From Conchocele bisecta (lineage: Eukaryota; Mollusca; Bivalvia; Lucinida; Thyasiridae), in the NCBI GenBank assembly GCA_029237695.1, contig CM055266.1:9565805-9629804 (forward strand): a stretch of DNA of 64,000 bases, given 5' to 3'. The translations under genes and the position numbers were made by a program. Numbering within the stretch: position 1 is the stretch's first letter; each line of letters opens with the position of its first letter. Under the pieces are notes generated by a model that searched no databases, was not told the DNA's origin, and saw nothing but the letters and a program-made list of their open reading frames with translations. Positions 42,173 through 53,972 of this stretch are shown piece by piece.

Positions 42173-42406
42173 CCCTTAGACCGCAAACAATTGTCGTCTG
42201 CTGTTGCTTTTATATCTTATTTCTTATTTCTCAATAAAAACATGGTTTGAAAGCACTTCAGAATCATTTCCGATGGAAATGATTCTGAGGTACTGTCAAA
42301 GCATGTTGTAAATTATTCCAAAGTGCTGTCAAAACATGTTTTTGATGATACAAATAGAAAATAGAAAACAGCCGACGACAAAAAAATTAAGATAGCGGTC
42401 TAAGGG
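42173..42406 (-). mobile_element. MITE family A, subfamily as at 32740
   Basis: CCCTTAGACCGCAAACAATT to TAGCGGTCTAAGGG. Right flank TTAA (42407-42410), left flank TTCA. The extra GCATGTTGTAAATTATTCCA segment follows the centre TTTCCGATGGAAATG. Confidence 0.92.
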
Positions 42407-42880
42407 TTAAAATGGTTTACATGTATTTCAAACATGGTTGGGACAAACTACTTCATCCTCCAATATAATCCATACCACATATGCATATGTAATTGCGTTG
42501 CCCATATATATATATAGCACACGAGTGCATTCTAAAACAACAGCCTCAGGCTGAAATCCGAATGTAAATTTGTTTCAGGTGTACAGCAGAAATTCAGATA
42601 TGTTCACTTTATCGTTCTTAACACGACATCTCGTCATCTATCATGATTATGGTATTCATGTACCTTCTGCAGAATGTTGGCTGTCAATTTCTATCATCTC
42701 ATGTGCAAGTTGTTCACAACTGCCGATGAAATTGAAGCTGGTTGATGGATTGACCTATTTATTTATTCATTGATTTATTGATTGATTTATCAATGTGATG
42801 AGATGATTCAAATGGTGGTTACACCATAAGAGCCTGGGGCTTCCAGAATTATCTGTTCTAGATCGCATCACCAGTACAGC

Positions 42881-43234
42881 GCTCCAGATAAGGTGTGTAT
42901 TTTACGCAATTATTTAACTGAATACGCATTGATTATCAAAAGTGGGAGTACAAAATACGCACAGCAGTGTGAAAATACGCATTGAATTTCAAATTGAGCA
43001 GTGAAAATACTGTCATAAAGTTGAAAATTCACTTAGTTGAGCTGCAAAAAGCAAACACTGTTTGCTTTTTGCAGCTCAAATAAGTGAGTGTTTACATTTG
43101 TTATATTTTGTATCATTTGTTCCCTATTTAGTAATGAAGAAAATCAATAATGCATTTGTAAAAGTAAAATACGCAATGATTTTGAAATCATGGGGTATAG
43201 TACGCTTTAGACACAAAGCTTATCTGGAGCTCTG
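42881..43234. mobile_element. Palindromic element family L
   Basis: Ends GCTCCAGATAAGGTGTGTAT and (inverted) ACAAAGCTTATCTGGAGC. Inner inverted pairs include GTTGAGCTGCAAAAAGCAAA with GTTTGCTTTTTGCAGCTCAA, and AATACGCATTGATT with AATACGCAATGATT. Further copies are at 53973, 29665 (half) and, as a distinct subfamily, 49838. Confidence 0.8.
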
Positions 43235-43276
43235 CCAGTACTTTGAGATGAATATTCCAAGACATTTGATCATGAA

Positions 43277-43675
43277 ATGTGGCTGTGACTGGAGAAATAG
43301 GGCTTATGGGATTTGTCACCAGTGTAGCTCCTGATCCAATAGCACACTGCAGTAGCCTCATAAGCTTGTTAAAAGCATGATAGGTGCATGTTTCATTGAT
43401 AGAATGGCGAACAGTGCAGATCCTGATCAGACTGTCTGATCTGGATCTACACAGGTCGCAAAACCCATAAGCCCATGTTTTCTACCAGTGTAGCTCCTGA
43501 TCAAATAGCACTCTCATTTAACCTGATAACGGTCTATATTGTTTGTTAGAAGCATGACGGGTGTTTCATTGATAGAATGGTGCGAACAGTATCAGACTGC
43601 GCGGATGCACAGGCTGATCCTGATCTACACGGGTCACAAATCCATTAAACCCCATTTTTCCAGTCACAGCCACAA
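43277..43675. mobile_element. MITE family H, two copies fused
   Basis: ATGTGGCTGTGACTGGAGAA at the left and CCCATTTTTCCAGTCACAGC at the right. The interior TAGCTCCTGATCCAATAGCA and AATGGCGAACAGTGCAGATC is present twice (43330 and 43495 onward). Confidence 0.82.
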
Positions 43676-43911
43676 ATATGATAGTGAAACCCGACAGACT
43701 TGAGCACACAATTCTGGGTGTTCGGTTTAGAGAGGTGCTACAGAACGTATACACCACACACATGGTGCATCCATATTACAAACGGCTGCACATAATAATG
43801 CTTTTATAATGAGACTTTAAGTGGCAAAAAAAATTCAACAACATAAAAGAGTCATTGCAATGGAATTCGCATACATGATTGTACAATTGTTCTATATAAG
43901 ACAAGAGATCT

Positions 43912-44154
43912 GGGGCCCGTTCCACTAAACTTCTTGCAACTAAAATGTTCGTAAGTTCAAATTCAAGATCGTCTGTAAATTTCAATTTATGGATTTACAT
44001 TTATTGAGCATAGGCTGCATATGCAGCCTATGCTCAATAAATGTAAATCCAATAATTATTTACAAGAAAACATTGTTAATGTGAAATTTACAGACTATCA
44101 TAATTTTGCACTTACAAACATTTTAGTCGTACAAAGTTTAGTGAAACGGGCCCC
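43912..44154. mobile_element. MITE family F, copy 4
   Basis: GGGGCCCGTTCCACTAAACT to AGTTTAGTGAAACGGGCCCC. Centre is a perfect hairpin TTGAGCATAGGCTGCATATG plus inverse. The most regular family F copy. Confidence 0.93.
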
Positions 44155-44340
44155 AGAAACACAGATGGAGGATGTACCACTCAAATACTTGGAAGACATT
44201 TGACCTTGACCTTGAACATCATCAGGGACCACATGGGTGGGCTATAGAATGAAAATATGGATGATGACAAACAAGTATGGTATATTACGTTCAAGCCAGT
44301 ACAATTTTGGGGAGAAGAAATAATTTCTCTGGATATTCTG

Positions 44341-44642
44341 TAGCCTATTTCACCAACATTGCAAAGTATACTTATCTAGCAAAGCATACTTTGAGGGAGA
44401 AATTTTCAATTTGAGGATAAATTTATTATTTTTTATTACACTGAATTTATTACATTATCACAGCATTTTGGCTGTGATAATGTAATAAATTCAGTGTAAT
44501 AATTCTGCATACTTGTAATCATCAAATATATGCAGTCGTTAGTTCTATATGACATAATGTATTTCGGGAAAAATAAATGATTACTCCCTCAAAGTATACT
44601 TTGCTGGATAAGTATACTTTGCAATTTTGATGAAATTGGCTA
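44341..44642. mobile_element. MITE family E, full copy
   Basis: TAGCCTATTTCACCAACATT to (inverted) TTTTGATGAAATTGGCTA, flanked by CTG at 44338-44340 and 44643-44645. Hairpin arms TACACTGAATTTATTACAT. Confidence 0.94.
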
Positions 44643-44649
44643 CTGGAAG

Positions 44650-45062
44650 GGATCAGAGGTAGGTGTCGGGGAGTTTGGGGTGTCAGAGAGGTGGTGGTGT
44701 CAGGGTGTCAGGGAGGTGTGAGTGTCTGGAAGGTATGGGTGTCAGGGAGGTGGGGCTGTGAGGTGGGGGTGTCAGGGAGGTGGTGTGTTCTGGAGAGGTG
44801 GGTGTGTCTGGAGATGTGGTGTCAGAGAGGTGGGGGTGTCGGGGAGGGGTGGGGGTGTCTGGAAGGTGAGTGTCGGGGAGGTGGGGGTATTGGGGGTGTC
44901 ATGGAGGTGGAGTGTCGGGTAGGTGGGGGTGTCAGGGAGGTGGGGTGTCGGGGAGATGGTCGGTCTCGGGGAGGTGGGGGTGTCTAGGAGGTGGGGGTGT
45001 CTGGAAGGTGAATGTGTCGGGGAGGTGAGGTGTCGGGGAGGTGGGGTGTCGGGGTTGGGGGA
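44650..45062 (+). repeat. G-rich minisatellite, unit about 15-17 bp
   Basis: Some 24 imperfect copies of GTGTCGGGGAGGTGGG (or GTCAGGGAGGTG, GTCTGGAAGGTG). Glycine/valine-rich frames across it are artefacts. The G-run density on the + strand would favour quadruplex structure. Confidence 0.93.
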
Positions 45063-45641
45063 GAATGTTTATCAACAGTTGTACATCACATCATAAAAGG
45101 ACTTAGCCCCCTTCTCCCACTGACCCATTTAATTTCCAGAAATTTTCAGACACCTACAAGTGTAACCCGACTTCAAAGATTCAGCAGCTCTTGTTCGTCT
45201 TGTATTGTTTACTCTACACGAAGTTAGACTAATTAATTCCACATTTAAGGGAGGGTTGTAATAAACATCCGGAAGTTTCAACTAACGTTTTATAAACACT
45301 GACCCATAATAACAGGCATACAAGACATAATACTACAACACATCTCCACTTAACCACTCAACATCGCCCTATGAAATATATATATATATCGGAAAATAAT
45401 TGTCTCTACTTGTGCATGACCCAACAATGACCGAACATAGAACATAAATACTTAATCGAACGATCTTGTCCTCAAAATGTTCTACCTATCTGATTTAAAA
45501 TATTTTTCCTATTTCACAACCAAATACATGTTATCCGATCTATGAAATATATTGGGCAATAATTGTTTCCTTTTGTTTATGACATAACAAGTAACATAAA
45601 TACGTAATCAGACAAGCAAGTCCTCAAAATGTTTTTGTTAC
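45063..45641. other. Stretch without recognised features
   Basis: AT-rich intron; nothing recognised apart from a short TA run at 45378. Confidence 0.4.
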
Positions 45642-45645
45642 TTAA

Positions 45646-45875
45646 CTCTTTGCATGCTGTGAAACTTGTGACTATAAATAGTTCAAAAATAGCAGACGAC
45701 AATTCATTGCATTTTAATTTATTTCTCCCTGTAAATGTCATGAATATGTCTTGGAATTTCATTAGAATCGAGTCCGGACTCGATTCTAATGAAATTCCAA
45801 CACATATTTAGAGAGTGAAATAAGAAACATACTCGTAATTTCTTGGATGTTTTTTCACCACTAGCGTGCAAAGAG
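45646..45875 (+). mobile_element. MITE family B, full copy
   Basis: CTCTTTGCATGCTGTGAAAC to ACTAGCGTGCAAAGAG. TTAA at 45642-45645 and 45876-45879. Centre TCGAGTCCGGACTCGA. Confidence 0.95.
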
Positions 45876-46204
45876 TTAAAAATAATATTACTATTTCGTC
45901 ACCAATGAACATGTTTAGAATGCTGTGATACTTTTATCAAAACATATTTCAATGAAAAATCAGAAAACGCCAAAAATATTATTTATATAAATTTGATATG
46001 TACACGTATGAAACCGATGTTTTTAAATGTAATGACTAAAGACACGTTACAAACAACAACTAACTTTCAACAATAAAATTCAATTTAAAATTACTCCGAA
46101 CCACTCCTATGGAAATAAATCTCCAATCTTCCCTTTGCAATAGACAATAACTCATTCGAGCACATGCTAACAGGGAAGAATACTGGCCCACATAAATCCA
46201 TTAA

Positions 46205-46404
46205 ACCAATGCTGAATTAAATTTGTCGTCTGCTGTTTATTATTTATTTTCAATTTTTCTCACGAAATACATGGTTTGACAGCGTTTTAGAATCATTTCC
46301 ATGGAAATGATTCTAAAATGCTGCCAAACAATGTTTTTACCGAGAGAACGGACGAAATATGAAACAACAGCAGACGACACTTTTCGGCTCCCGCATTCTA
46401 AGGA
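46205..46404 (+). mobile_element. MITE family A, full copy with eroded ends
   Basis: ACCAATGCTGAATTAAATTT follows TTAA (46201-46204), centre TTTCCATGGAAATG, right arm CAACAGCAGACGACACTTTT and CCGCATTCTAAGG. Confidence 0.85.
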
Positions 46405-46495
46405 ATAGACACGTTCCCACACAATTTCACGACCAACATCGCGATATCCGACAAGCATTTCCATCTGCAATGTTCTTGCAATTAACTCTTTGCAT

Positions 46496-46721
46496 GCTAG
46501 CGGCAAAAATATCCGCCAAACGAATTAGGAGTATATGTTTTATTTCTCTCTGTAAATATGTCTTGAAATTTCATTAGAATTGAGTCCTCAGGACTCAATT
46601 CTAATGAAATTCCAAGACATATTCATGATATTTACGGGGAGAAATACAAGAAAATATGATAAATTTTTTTCCGCTAGTTTGGAACTATTTATAGCCCATA
46701 AGTTTCCCAGCATGCAAAGAG
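46496..46721 (-). mobile_element. MITE family B, full reference copy
   Basis: CTCTTTGCATGCTAGCGGCA to TTTCCCAGCATGCAAAGAG. TTAA at 46492-46495 and 46722-46725. Centre TTGAGTCCTCAGGACTCAA. It gives the uninterrupted wording (AGGAGTATATGTTTTATTTC) used to interpret the split copy at 24476. Confidence 0.96.
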
Positions 46722-46859
46722 TTAATTCATTCGAGTTCACTCCGTAATTGTACAAACAATATATACTGCAGATATCTCCAATGGTAACAGGAGCACGAGA
46801 CTTTATGCAACCGAGGAATACTTCAATAAATACGACTTCGACTCAAGAAACGGGCTTAA

Positions 46860-47050
46860 CCCATGAACGCGACGATGCTACGAAATTGGTCAAGTCGAAA
46901 AACGAAAAAAATTATCTTCCGAATATGGTCTGAAGAATATTTTGTTACCACTCATTGGAACGGTCATGCCAAAACGGTTCAAATGAGTGTCACAACATGT
47001 ATTTTAGAATAGAAATAAGAAAAACAGCAAAAAAAGTTGTTCATACCCTA
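46860..47050 (+). mobile_element. MITE family D, diverged
   Basis: CCATGAACGCGACGATG after TTAA (46856-46859). Core TTACCACTCATTGGAACGGT, then CGGTTCAAATGAGTGTCACA. Confidence 0.65.
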
Positions 47051-47066
47051 TATAGGGAAGTGTGAA

Positions 47067-47175
47067 ATGGGTTGCATGCCCTTTGCGACCAGTGCAAGCC
47101 CTGATCAGACTGCGCAACCGTGCAGTCTGATCAGGGCCTACACTGGTCACCATTCAGTCGCGGAAACACCTGTGA
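47067..47175. repeat. Family H-like hairpin remnant
   Basis: GACCAGTGCAAGCCCTGATC then AGACTGCGCAACCGTGCAGT and the inverse CTGATCAGGGCCTACACTGG. More H-like words continue to 47420, where family E has inserted. Confidence 0.6.
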
Positions 47176-47424
47176 TGTATCTTATCCAACAAATGACATT
47201 GATCCTGATAATTAGGCTCCAGGAGCATGCGACACTGTAGATAGACTAGACTGGTCACAAATGTGTCCATGTATGAGAAAACTTACCTCACAACGTTCAG
47301 AACACTTGAAGCTATTGGTGGTTTCACATGGTAACTCAGTGGGATTTGTTTTAGCCCAGTTCAGTGACTAAATGGCAAATGGTTTTGATCCGGATCAGAC
47401 TGCATGGACGTGCAGGCTGATCAG

Positions 47425-47732
47425 TAGCCGATTTCACCAAAATTGCTAAGCATACTTATCTATATAATTCGAGGGAGTAATCATTTATTGTTCCCGAAAT
47501 GACTGCATATATTTGATGATTAAAAGTTATGCAGAATTATTATGCTGAATTTATGACATTATCACAGCCAAAATGGCTGTGATAATGTAATAAATTCAGT
47601 ATAATAATATGGTCAGAATTTTTTTTGTTTAATTAAATAAAAATTAATAAACGTATCCTTAAATTGAAAATTTCTCCCTCAAAGTGTACTTAGCAAGATA
47701 AGTATACTTTGCAAGTTTGGTGAAATCGGCTA
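47425..47732. mobile_element. MITE family E, inserted in a family H remnant
   Basis: TAGCCGATTTCACCAAAATT to (inverted) TTTGGTGAAATCGGCTA. Flanks CAG (47422-47424) and CTG (47733-47735), one base different. Left context GTGCAGGCTGATCAG is family H wording. Confidence 0.9.
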
Positions 47733-47735
47733 CTG

Positions 47736-48534
47736 GGAATATGCTAGTCACATATGTCGTAAGGTACCCTTTGTCAGTCGGTGGTACTGTCCAAATGTCG
47801 TAAGCCCCATTTCTGTAGTCATAGTCACGAATGTGACCCGCTATGGCAAAATGTCTTCAGTTGGAATCACGGCCATGCTAGCTTCTTATCGGCTATAGCT
47901 GAGAATTTTCCAGCCACATTAACAGTCACCATGTGTTTGGTCTGTGATTCACCACGCACATTGAGAATTGTAAATGTCAGACTCTCGGGACGTAGAATTC
48001 CAGGCAAGCAACAATAATGGAATATTTACTTGTACACGTAAACGGACAAATTGGGTGACAAACAGGCGTCGTGAAAGAAATTAATATGGCAGAAATATTC
48101 TGCTCATTTTATGGGACGCACGACATTTATCTTCAGCCATCCAACATCTAACGCAACGTTTGTCAGCAGTGCGGAACAAGATGATGTGTGCTGAACCATG
48201 CATCTTATTAGCACGCGCTGTACTGATGATATTTCATTTTTATACAGATACCCCTGGCCGCTGTCTGTTCCGACCAACAAATATTTGGCCTTGAAACTTC
48301 AGACAACACGATAGATTAATTGACTAATTGGAATTTTACATCCATTCAACAGCACGGCCATCATATCAGATGGGAATGTGGGGGTGGTCATTAATTTGTT
48401 TATTTATTTATGGTAATTTTTGGACATTTCATTCCTGGAAAGAACATTTTATGCCTACTAGATGGGACCCCACCTTTAACGGGGTTTAATCCGGTATTAC
48501 ACCTGTATCAATGGTAATAGTCATTAAAACATTA
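47736..48534. other. Stretch without recognised features
   Basis: Intron. The TAAGCCCCATTTCTG scrap at 47800-47815 is a family H end. A 78-codon frame (47781-48017) shows no domain. Confidence 0.4.
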
Positions 48535-48700
48535 CATGCGGAATACACCTTTACGGGTACAAATTTTTAAAAATATTTTATGTTTATTATTTCTCAATGA
48601 AAATATATGTTGTGACCACTCATTTGAACCGTCTCGACGAGACGGTTCAAATGGTGGTCGCGACATATACTTCTGACCGCATAGAAGGAAATATTTAGGA
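48535..48700 (+). mobile_element. MITE family D, subfamily as at 32482
   Basis: GCGGAATACACCTTTACGGG, core GACCACTCATTTGAACCGTC and inverse GACGGTTCAAATGGTGGTC, then ACATATACTTCTGACCGC. Confidence 0.8.
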
Positions 48701-49189
48701 TTTTCCGCAAACATAATCACATATTACACACCTCTTCCAGCACTGAAACTACAATATCCTGATTTGGTGCCAGACACTCATACTAAAATACTACACTACT
48801 ACAATCAATTTGTCCCAGGTAAGAATTCCAGAAAGATTCATAGTTAGCATATGAATCCATGTAAGAATGTATTGATCGTTAAAACAAGCATAACCGTCTC
48901 TACAAGAAAGATGATGAAAGTTTTATATGGCAGACTTGCTTTATTGTAAAAATCTGCCTTGCACACGAGACCTTAGTAACAAGTTACAACACCGCTTATC
49001 TGGAGTGCCAGAATCCAAGTGTAAAATAGTAAGCCGAGTTGCCAAGACACTTGATTAATAATATATGTATTAAAGCGGAGTTAGAGACATGGCTTGGATC
49101 AATGGATGTGGAACACGAAAACAAACCCATTATTGGTGATCTACAGTCGGAAGGTCAACAATGTTACACAGACAATTGATGATCATTTT

Positions 49190-49388
49190 AAATATTTTAA
49201 TTTTATTTTTGATATTTCTCAATGAAAGTATATGTTGTGACCACTGATTTGAACCGTCTCAACGAGACGGTTCAAATGGTGGTCGCGTCATATACTTCTG
49301 AGCGCATAGAAGGAAAATATTTAGGATTTTCCGTAAAAATTTGTAAGGCCTTGGCTATGACATTAAAGCTTAACCAATGAAAGGGGTT
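49190..49388 (+). mobile_element. MITE family D, copy
   Basis: AAGTATATGTTGTGACCACT, core TTTGAACCGTCTCAACGAGA and inverse, ACATATACTTCTGAGCGC, then CCAATGAAAGGGG at the right end. Confidence 0.8.
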
Positions 49389-49837
49389 GATTATTTATTT
49401 AATGATATTTAATGACCTGATGACAGCTAAGATCATTTTAGGCTGAATTTCACCTGATTGTATTGGGGTGCTGGTGCGGGGTGCAATCTCAAAATCAGAA
49501 CCAAGCATTTACATAAAAATATACATATTCCGCCCTGAAATTAGAATGATCTCATCTGATACCACATCCTCACAACACCAGAGTCACTTAGCCCCTATCA
49601 ATAAAAGGATTAGTACTAAGCATACTACTTTTAAAATGGGCATAACCATACGAGTACAACGGACGAGTACAAGAAAGCCAAAAATGAACCTTAGGATCAA
49701 ACCTGGGATATCATGATCCCTGTAATGATGAACCCCATTGTTAAATTACCCTTTGCATGGTCCCGACCTACTGCCCACCAGCCAAGTTTTATATTCACGG
49801 TATCCGACTGTATAGTAGGTTGGTGGAATACTACATC

Positions 49838-50178
49838 GCTCCAGATAAGGTGCGTATTTGCGTAAATACCAAATTAAAATTACCAAAAACCCAATTGAAA
49901 TCAGAAGTAGTGAGTATCAAAAAGCAATGAAAATCGTTGTGGTATCTTTATCATGCTACATAAAACAATAAACAGATCACAAATATAGCATATTTTCTTA
50001 TTTTTCCATGAAAACACATGAATGTGTTTTCATCTAGAAGCAAACTATTCAATAAGTGCTGTCTGTTGATGTGTAAACAACAGTAGTGTGATTCTATTTT
50101 ACGGAATTAAAATTTTGAAATTGCTTCAGAAATGATGGAGTGACAGTACTCAATTACTAATTCCTTATCTGGAGCCCT
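49838..50178. mobile_element. Palindromic element, L-type ends
   Basis: GCTCCAGATAAGGTGCGTAT to (inverted) CCTTATCTGGAGCCC. Centre CATGAAAACACATGAATGTG then TTTTCAT. Interior shared with 1851-2212. Confidence 0.75.
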
Positions 50179-50220
50179 GATACTATATAACAAGTTGTGG
50201 ATCATATACGGGCCGCAGGG

Positions 50221-50575
50221 TGAAAGTGAATGGGTGGAACATCACAGCAATAGCTAAGGCCATATAGAGATGGGACCAGGGTTTAACCCTTCCTACGCTG
50301 TTGACGGAAATTGCCGTCTGCTGTTTTTCATTTTTGCTTTAATTCTTAACAAAAAACTGGTTTTGACAGCACATGAGAATCGTCTCCACTGGAGACAATT
50401 CTCATGTGCTGTCAAAACCAAGTTTTTGTCGAGAAATATTGAAAATAAAACATTTCCAGCAGACGACAACATTTAATTCAGCGTAGTAAGGGTTAAACTC
50501 TCATCCAACATACCAGTGGTATGGAAATACTATGTAAGTTTTTTTTACGCCAAGGGTAAGGATTGAACTCATAAA
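50221..50575 (-). mobile_element. SINE copy interrupted by a family A MITE
   Basis: On the + strand GTGAAAGTGAATGGGTGGAA, AGCTAAGGCCATATAGAGAT and GGGACCAGGGTTTAA, then the MITE. It resumes AACTCTCATCCAACATACCA, GGTATGGAAATACTATG and AAGGATTGAACTCAT (degraded B box). The interrupted position reads GTTTAAAGTCTC in the SINE at 5686. Confidence 0.88.
50287..50492 (+). mobile_element. MITE family A inside a SINE
   Basis: CCCTTCCTACGCTGTTGACG to AATTCAGCGTAGTAAGGG. TTAA at 50283-50286 and 50493-50496; the SINE has a single TTAA at this place, so TTAA is the target duplication. Centre CTCCACTGGAGACAATTC. Confidence 0.96.
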
Positions 50576-51038
50576 AATGTACTCAGAACATGTGTTACCA
50601 TTGCATACTCATTGATCACTAGTCTATATAATAATCAGAAATTGTTATTCATGGAAATAAACATTATCTTTACCGAATCACGACCACCGTAGTCCCTGAT
50701 CAGTCTGATCTGAGGCTACACTGGTCACGCACATTCTAATGTCCATTTTCTGACCTGGGATCGTATATAGAATCAATTGGCAGGGGAGGTCAATCTCGTG
50801 TCTGTAGATCGTAATCAATCATTGATGTTCACGCCACCCAATATGAATTAGGCATTAGATGCCATGTTCAGACGTGCCAATGCAGTAAAAGTTGGGCTTT
50901 TATTCTTGCGTCACAACCATTGAAAATGCCAGTCAGTTTTGACTTATGATACAATCATAGTCTTGAAGCGCAGTACTTCCCAATTTCCATCCGCTATGCC
51001 AGGCACCATCCAGGTCGGCAATTGGCACCATTATTTAA

Positions 51039-51395
51039 CACTTTCACCTCTAAATAATTGGAATGGATGATTAATTTCCGGCCAATGCAATCACTAAAAA
51101 AAATATTTTCAGACTAGTCCATTATGAAAAAGAGGTGATGAAAACTACGGTAGATGTTATGTTTGCAAAAAATGAATATGCCCCCGTGGCATACTGGACT
51201 CTAACTGGAGAAACTCTTACAAACTTTTAGACGTAAACGTACATGGACAGACGTACAGAACCGCAAGAGCAACGCTATCACATACTTACTTGCAAAAGTG
51301 CAGATCCCGATGAGATGGCTCGTCACGAGCCAGCTCATCTGGATCTACACTGTTTGCAAACACTGCTATAAATGTCTATATTGTTGAACGGGTAA
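51039..51395 (-). mobile_element. MITE family C, reversed, split by another repeat
   Basis: CACTTTCACCTCTAAATAAT after TTAA (51035-51038), TTTCAGACTAGTCCATTATG. About 150 bp (51145-51290) of the repeat seen at 17570 follow (ATGCCCCCGTGGCATACTGG). It resumes with TTGCAAAAGTGCAGATCCCG, core GGCTCGTCACGAGCC and GTTGAACGGG. Confidence 0.78.
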
Positions 51396-51620
51396 ACTAG
51401 CCGACAGTTCACCAATCGATCATATCAGCCTGAGCAGAGGTTCAAACTTTTGACCTCTCAGGTAATTTGGCCACAGTGACTGTAGGTGAAAAACCAATTA
51501 GGACAGACTAAAAGGTCAAATTATCGGCAATGTTCCCCAACGTGTCATCAGAAGTTGATAATGATAAATAAGCATATTGATTTTCAAGTGAATCAGAGCT
51601 ACTATGGTTGTAGATATTAA

Positions 51621-51857
51621 CTCTTTGCATGCTAGCGGCGAAAATATCCGCCAAACAAATTAGGACTATATGTTTTATTTCTCTCTGTAAATATGTCTTG
51701 GAATTTCATTAGAATTGCGTCCTCTGGACGCAATTCTAATGAAATTCCAAGACATATTCATGATATTTATAGGGAGAAATAAAAGAAAATACAATGAATT
51801 CTCGTCTGCTATTTTTGAACTGTTTTATAGCCCACAAATTTCCCAGCATGCAAAGAG
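51621..51857 (-). mobile_element. MITE family B, full copy
   Basis: CTCTTTGCATGCTAGCGGCG to TTCCCAGCATGCAAAGAG. TTAA at 51617-51620 and 51858-51861. Centre TTGCGTCCTCTGGACGCAA. Confidence 0.96.
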
Positions 51858-52008
51858 TTAAGGAATCCGAAATGTTTCACCCAAATAGTTCAAATTGATT
51901 TTTTTTTCTGGTGTTGTTGAATGTTGCCTGTCAACATGCAACTATAGTCATTTTATGCTGGGTCAACGAGGTTAAATCCCATATTTTACCTGAATGGACG
52001 GGATTTTC

Positions 52009-53063
52009 AAAATGAGAGGCCCAAATGGGCCTGTATCGCTCACCTGAAATTATTATCCCCTTGTAAAGTAAATTAGAAACGGCACAGACAGTCGATTATA
52101 TCTACCGGTTACCAAGTTCCATCAAAATTTGTCTGCAAGTTCATACCGAAAAAGGGAAAACATAAGCAATTTAGAAAACATATAAATTAAATACCATACA
52201 TCACAGGATGAACAACCACTGAATGAAACTGACCCAATATTTTGAAATTAAGAGTCTTACTAAAGTGATAATTTATGGATCTTCCGGTGGCCATCTTGGA
52301 TGACATAATCACCGATTTAAAAAAATAAAATTGATATATGACATGACCATATTTGGTTCAATGTGAAATTTTACCCCTACTAGTACTCGACACAGCGGGC
52401 CCCGCCCAATTTTGATCCCCGGGTCATCATTTCAACAAATCTGAAAGAGCATTGACTAGCAATCATTATACCAAGTTTCGTTGAAATCAGTCTGGCAGTT
52501 CGTGATAAGACATTTTTAAGAATTTTACCTAATTTTCTATGACGGCCATCTTGGATGTGACAATCTCCATTTTAATAAATATGAAAAAGCTTCACCCACG
52601 GACCATAACTGTGAAGTTTGACCAGCATTGGCCAAGTGGTTGAAATCTATAATAATAGGATGACCTTTTCTTTTGACGGCCATCTTGGATGACGTAAGCA
52701 AAAAATGCTCCAGAGTGAACGTCTCCTTGATACCTTTGATTTTATATAAGCACGACCATATTGATACTGGGGTCATCATTTTAATAAATTTGAAAGAGCA
52801 GTGACTATCGACCATTCCTGTCAAGTTTCATCGAAATCAGTCTGGCGGTTCGTGATAAATTTTTTTAAGAATTTTACCTACTTTTCTACAGTGGCCATCT
52901 TGGATATGTGACGATGTACATTTTTACAAGTCTGAAAAGGAGTAACGCATAGATCATCCCCATGAAGTTTGGTCAACATCGGCCCAGTGGTTCAGAATAA
53001 GAACATGTCGAAAATGTGTCGACTGACGAACGGACGGACGAAAAGCGGTAACAATAGCTCACA
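52009..53063 (+). repeat. Dispersed repeat related to 26915-28091
   Basis: GAGAGGCCCAAATGGGCCTG and TATCGCTCACCTGAA at the start. Two to three body units contain GGCCATCTTGGATGACAT, TCTGAAAGAGCATTGACT and ATACCAAGTTTCGTTGAAAT. Near the end are GAACGGACGGACG and GGTAACAATAGCTCACATG. Confidence 0.78.
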
Positions 53064-53213
53064 TGCTATAGCATGAAAATATTGATGATAATGAAGAAAT
53101 AAAAGCTGTTTCAAGTGGATACGGGTTGAGATTGCAGAGATATTACATGGCTGAAAACTTTAAATGCAAATTCTACAAACGTACATGAATGGACACCCAC
53201 TAAAGGACACCAG

Positions 53214-53463
53214 TAGCAGATTTCATCAAAATTGTAAAGTATACTTATCTAGCAAAGTATACTTTGAGGGAGTATAAACATTTATTTTTCCCAAAATGCA
53301 TTATTTAATATAGAACTAACGACTGCATATATTTGATGATTAAAAGTATGCAGAATTATTATACCGAATTTATTACATTATCACAGTATAATTCAGTATA
53401 ATAGAAATAATAAATTTATCCTTAAATATAAAGTATACTTTGCAATGTTGATGAAATATGCTA
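53214..53463. mobile_element. MITE family E, centre shortened
   Basis: TAGCAGATTTCATCAAAATT to (inverted) AATGTTGATGAAATATGCTA, flanked by CAG at 53211-53213 and 53464-53466. The hairpin loop and one arm are shortened (ATTATCACAGTATAATTCAG). Confidence 0.9.
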
Positions 53464-53518
53464 CAGTTCAATGAACAGATATGCCATCCCTACATACCCG
53501 TACTTATCAGCATTTGAC

Positions 53519-53760
53519 ATATGGCTGTGACTGGAGAAATGGGGCTTATGGGATTTGCGACCACTGTAAATCCAGATCAGCCTGTGCGGCTGCACAATCT
53601 GATCAGGATCTGCACTGTTCCCCATTCCATCAATGAAATACCGTCTTGCTTCTAACAAGCAATATAGACCGTTATCAGGCTACAGGAGAGTGCTATTTGA
53701 TCAGGAGCTACACTGGTCACAAATGCCATAAGCCCCATTTCTCCAGTCACAGCCACATAT
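53519..53760. mobile_element. MITE family H, full copy
   Basis: ATGGCTGTGACTGGAGAAAT to CATTTCTCCAGTCACAGCCA. Interior GACCACTGTAAATCCAGATC and GAGCTACACTGGTCACAAAT. Confidence 0.9.
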
Positions 53761-53972
53761 AAGGATGTATGCTGGGTATGAAGTCCGTGTGAGCATCAAC
53801 ACCTCAAGGTCCCTTTTGTGAATAATTCAACATGTATTTTGACTGCAGTATACCCTGTGGCATAATTATGTACCAGGTTAAACCGCCGACTGAACTTGCT
53901 AACTAATTATTTATTAACAACTACTAATTCAGAACAATGTTCAATTCTAAATGTGTCTCACAGCAAGGTCAG

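Noticed and set aside
44691..44987. Gly/Val-rich 98-codon frame
   Set aside because: Artefact of the GTGTCGGGGAGGTGGG minisatellite.
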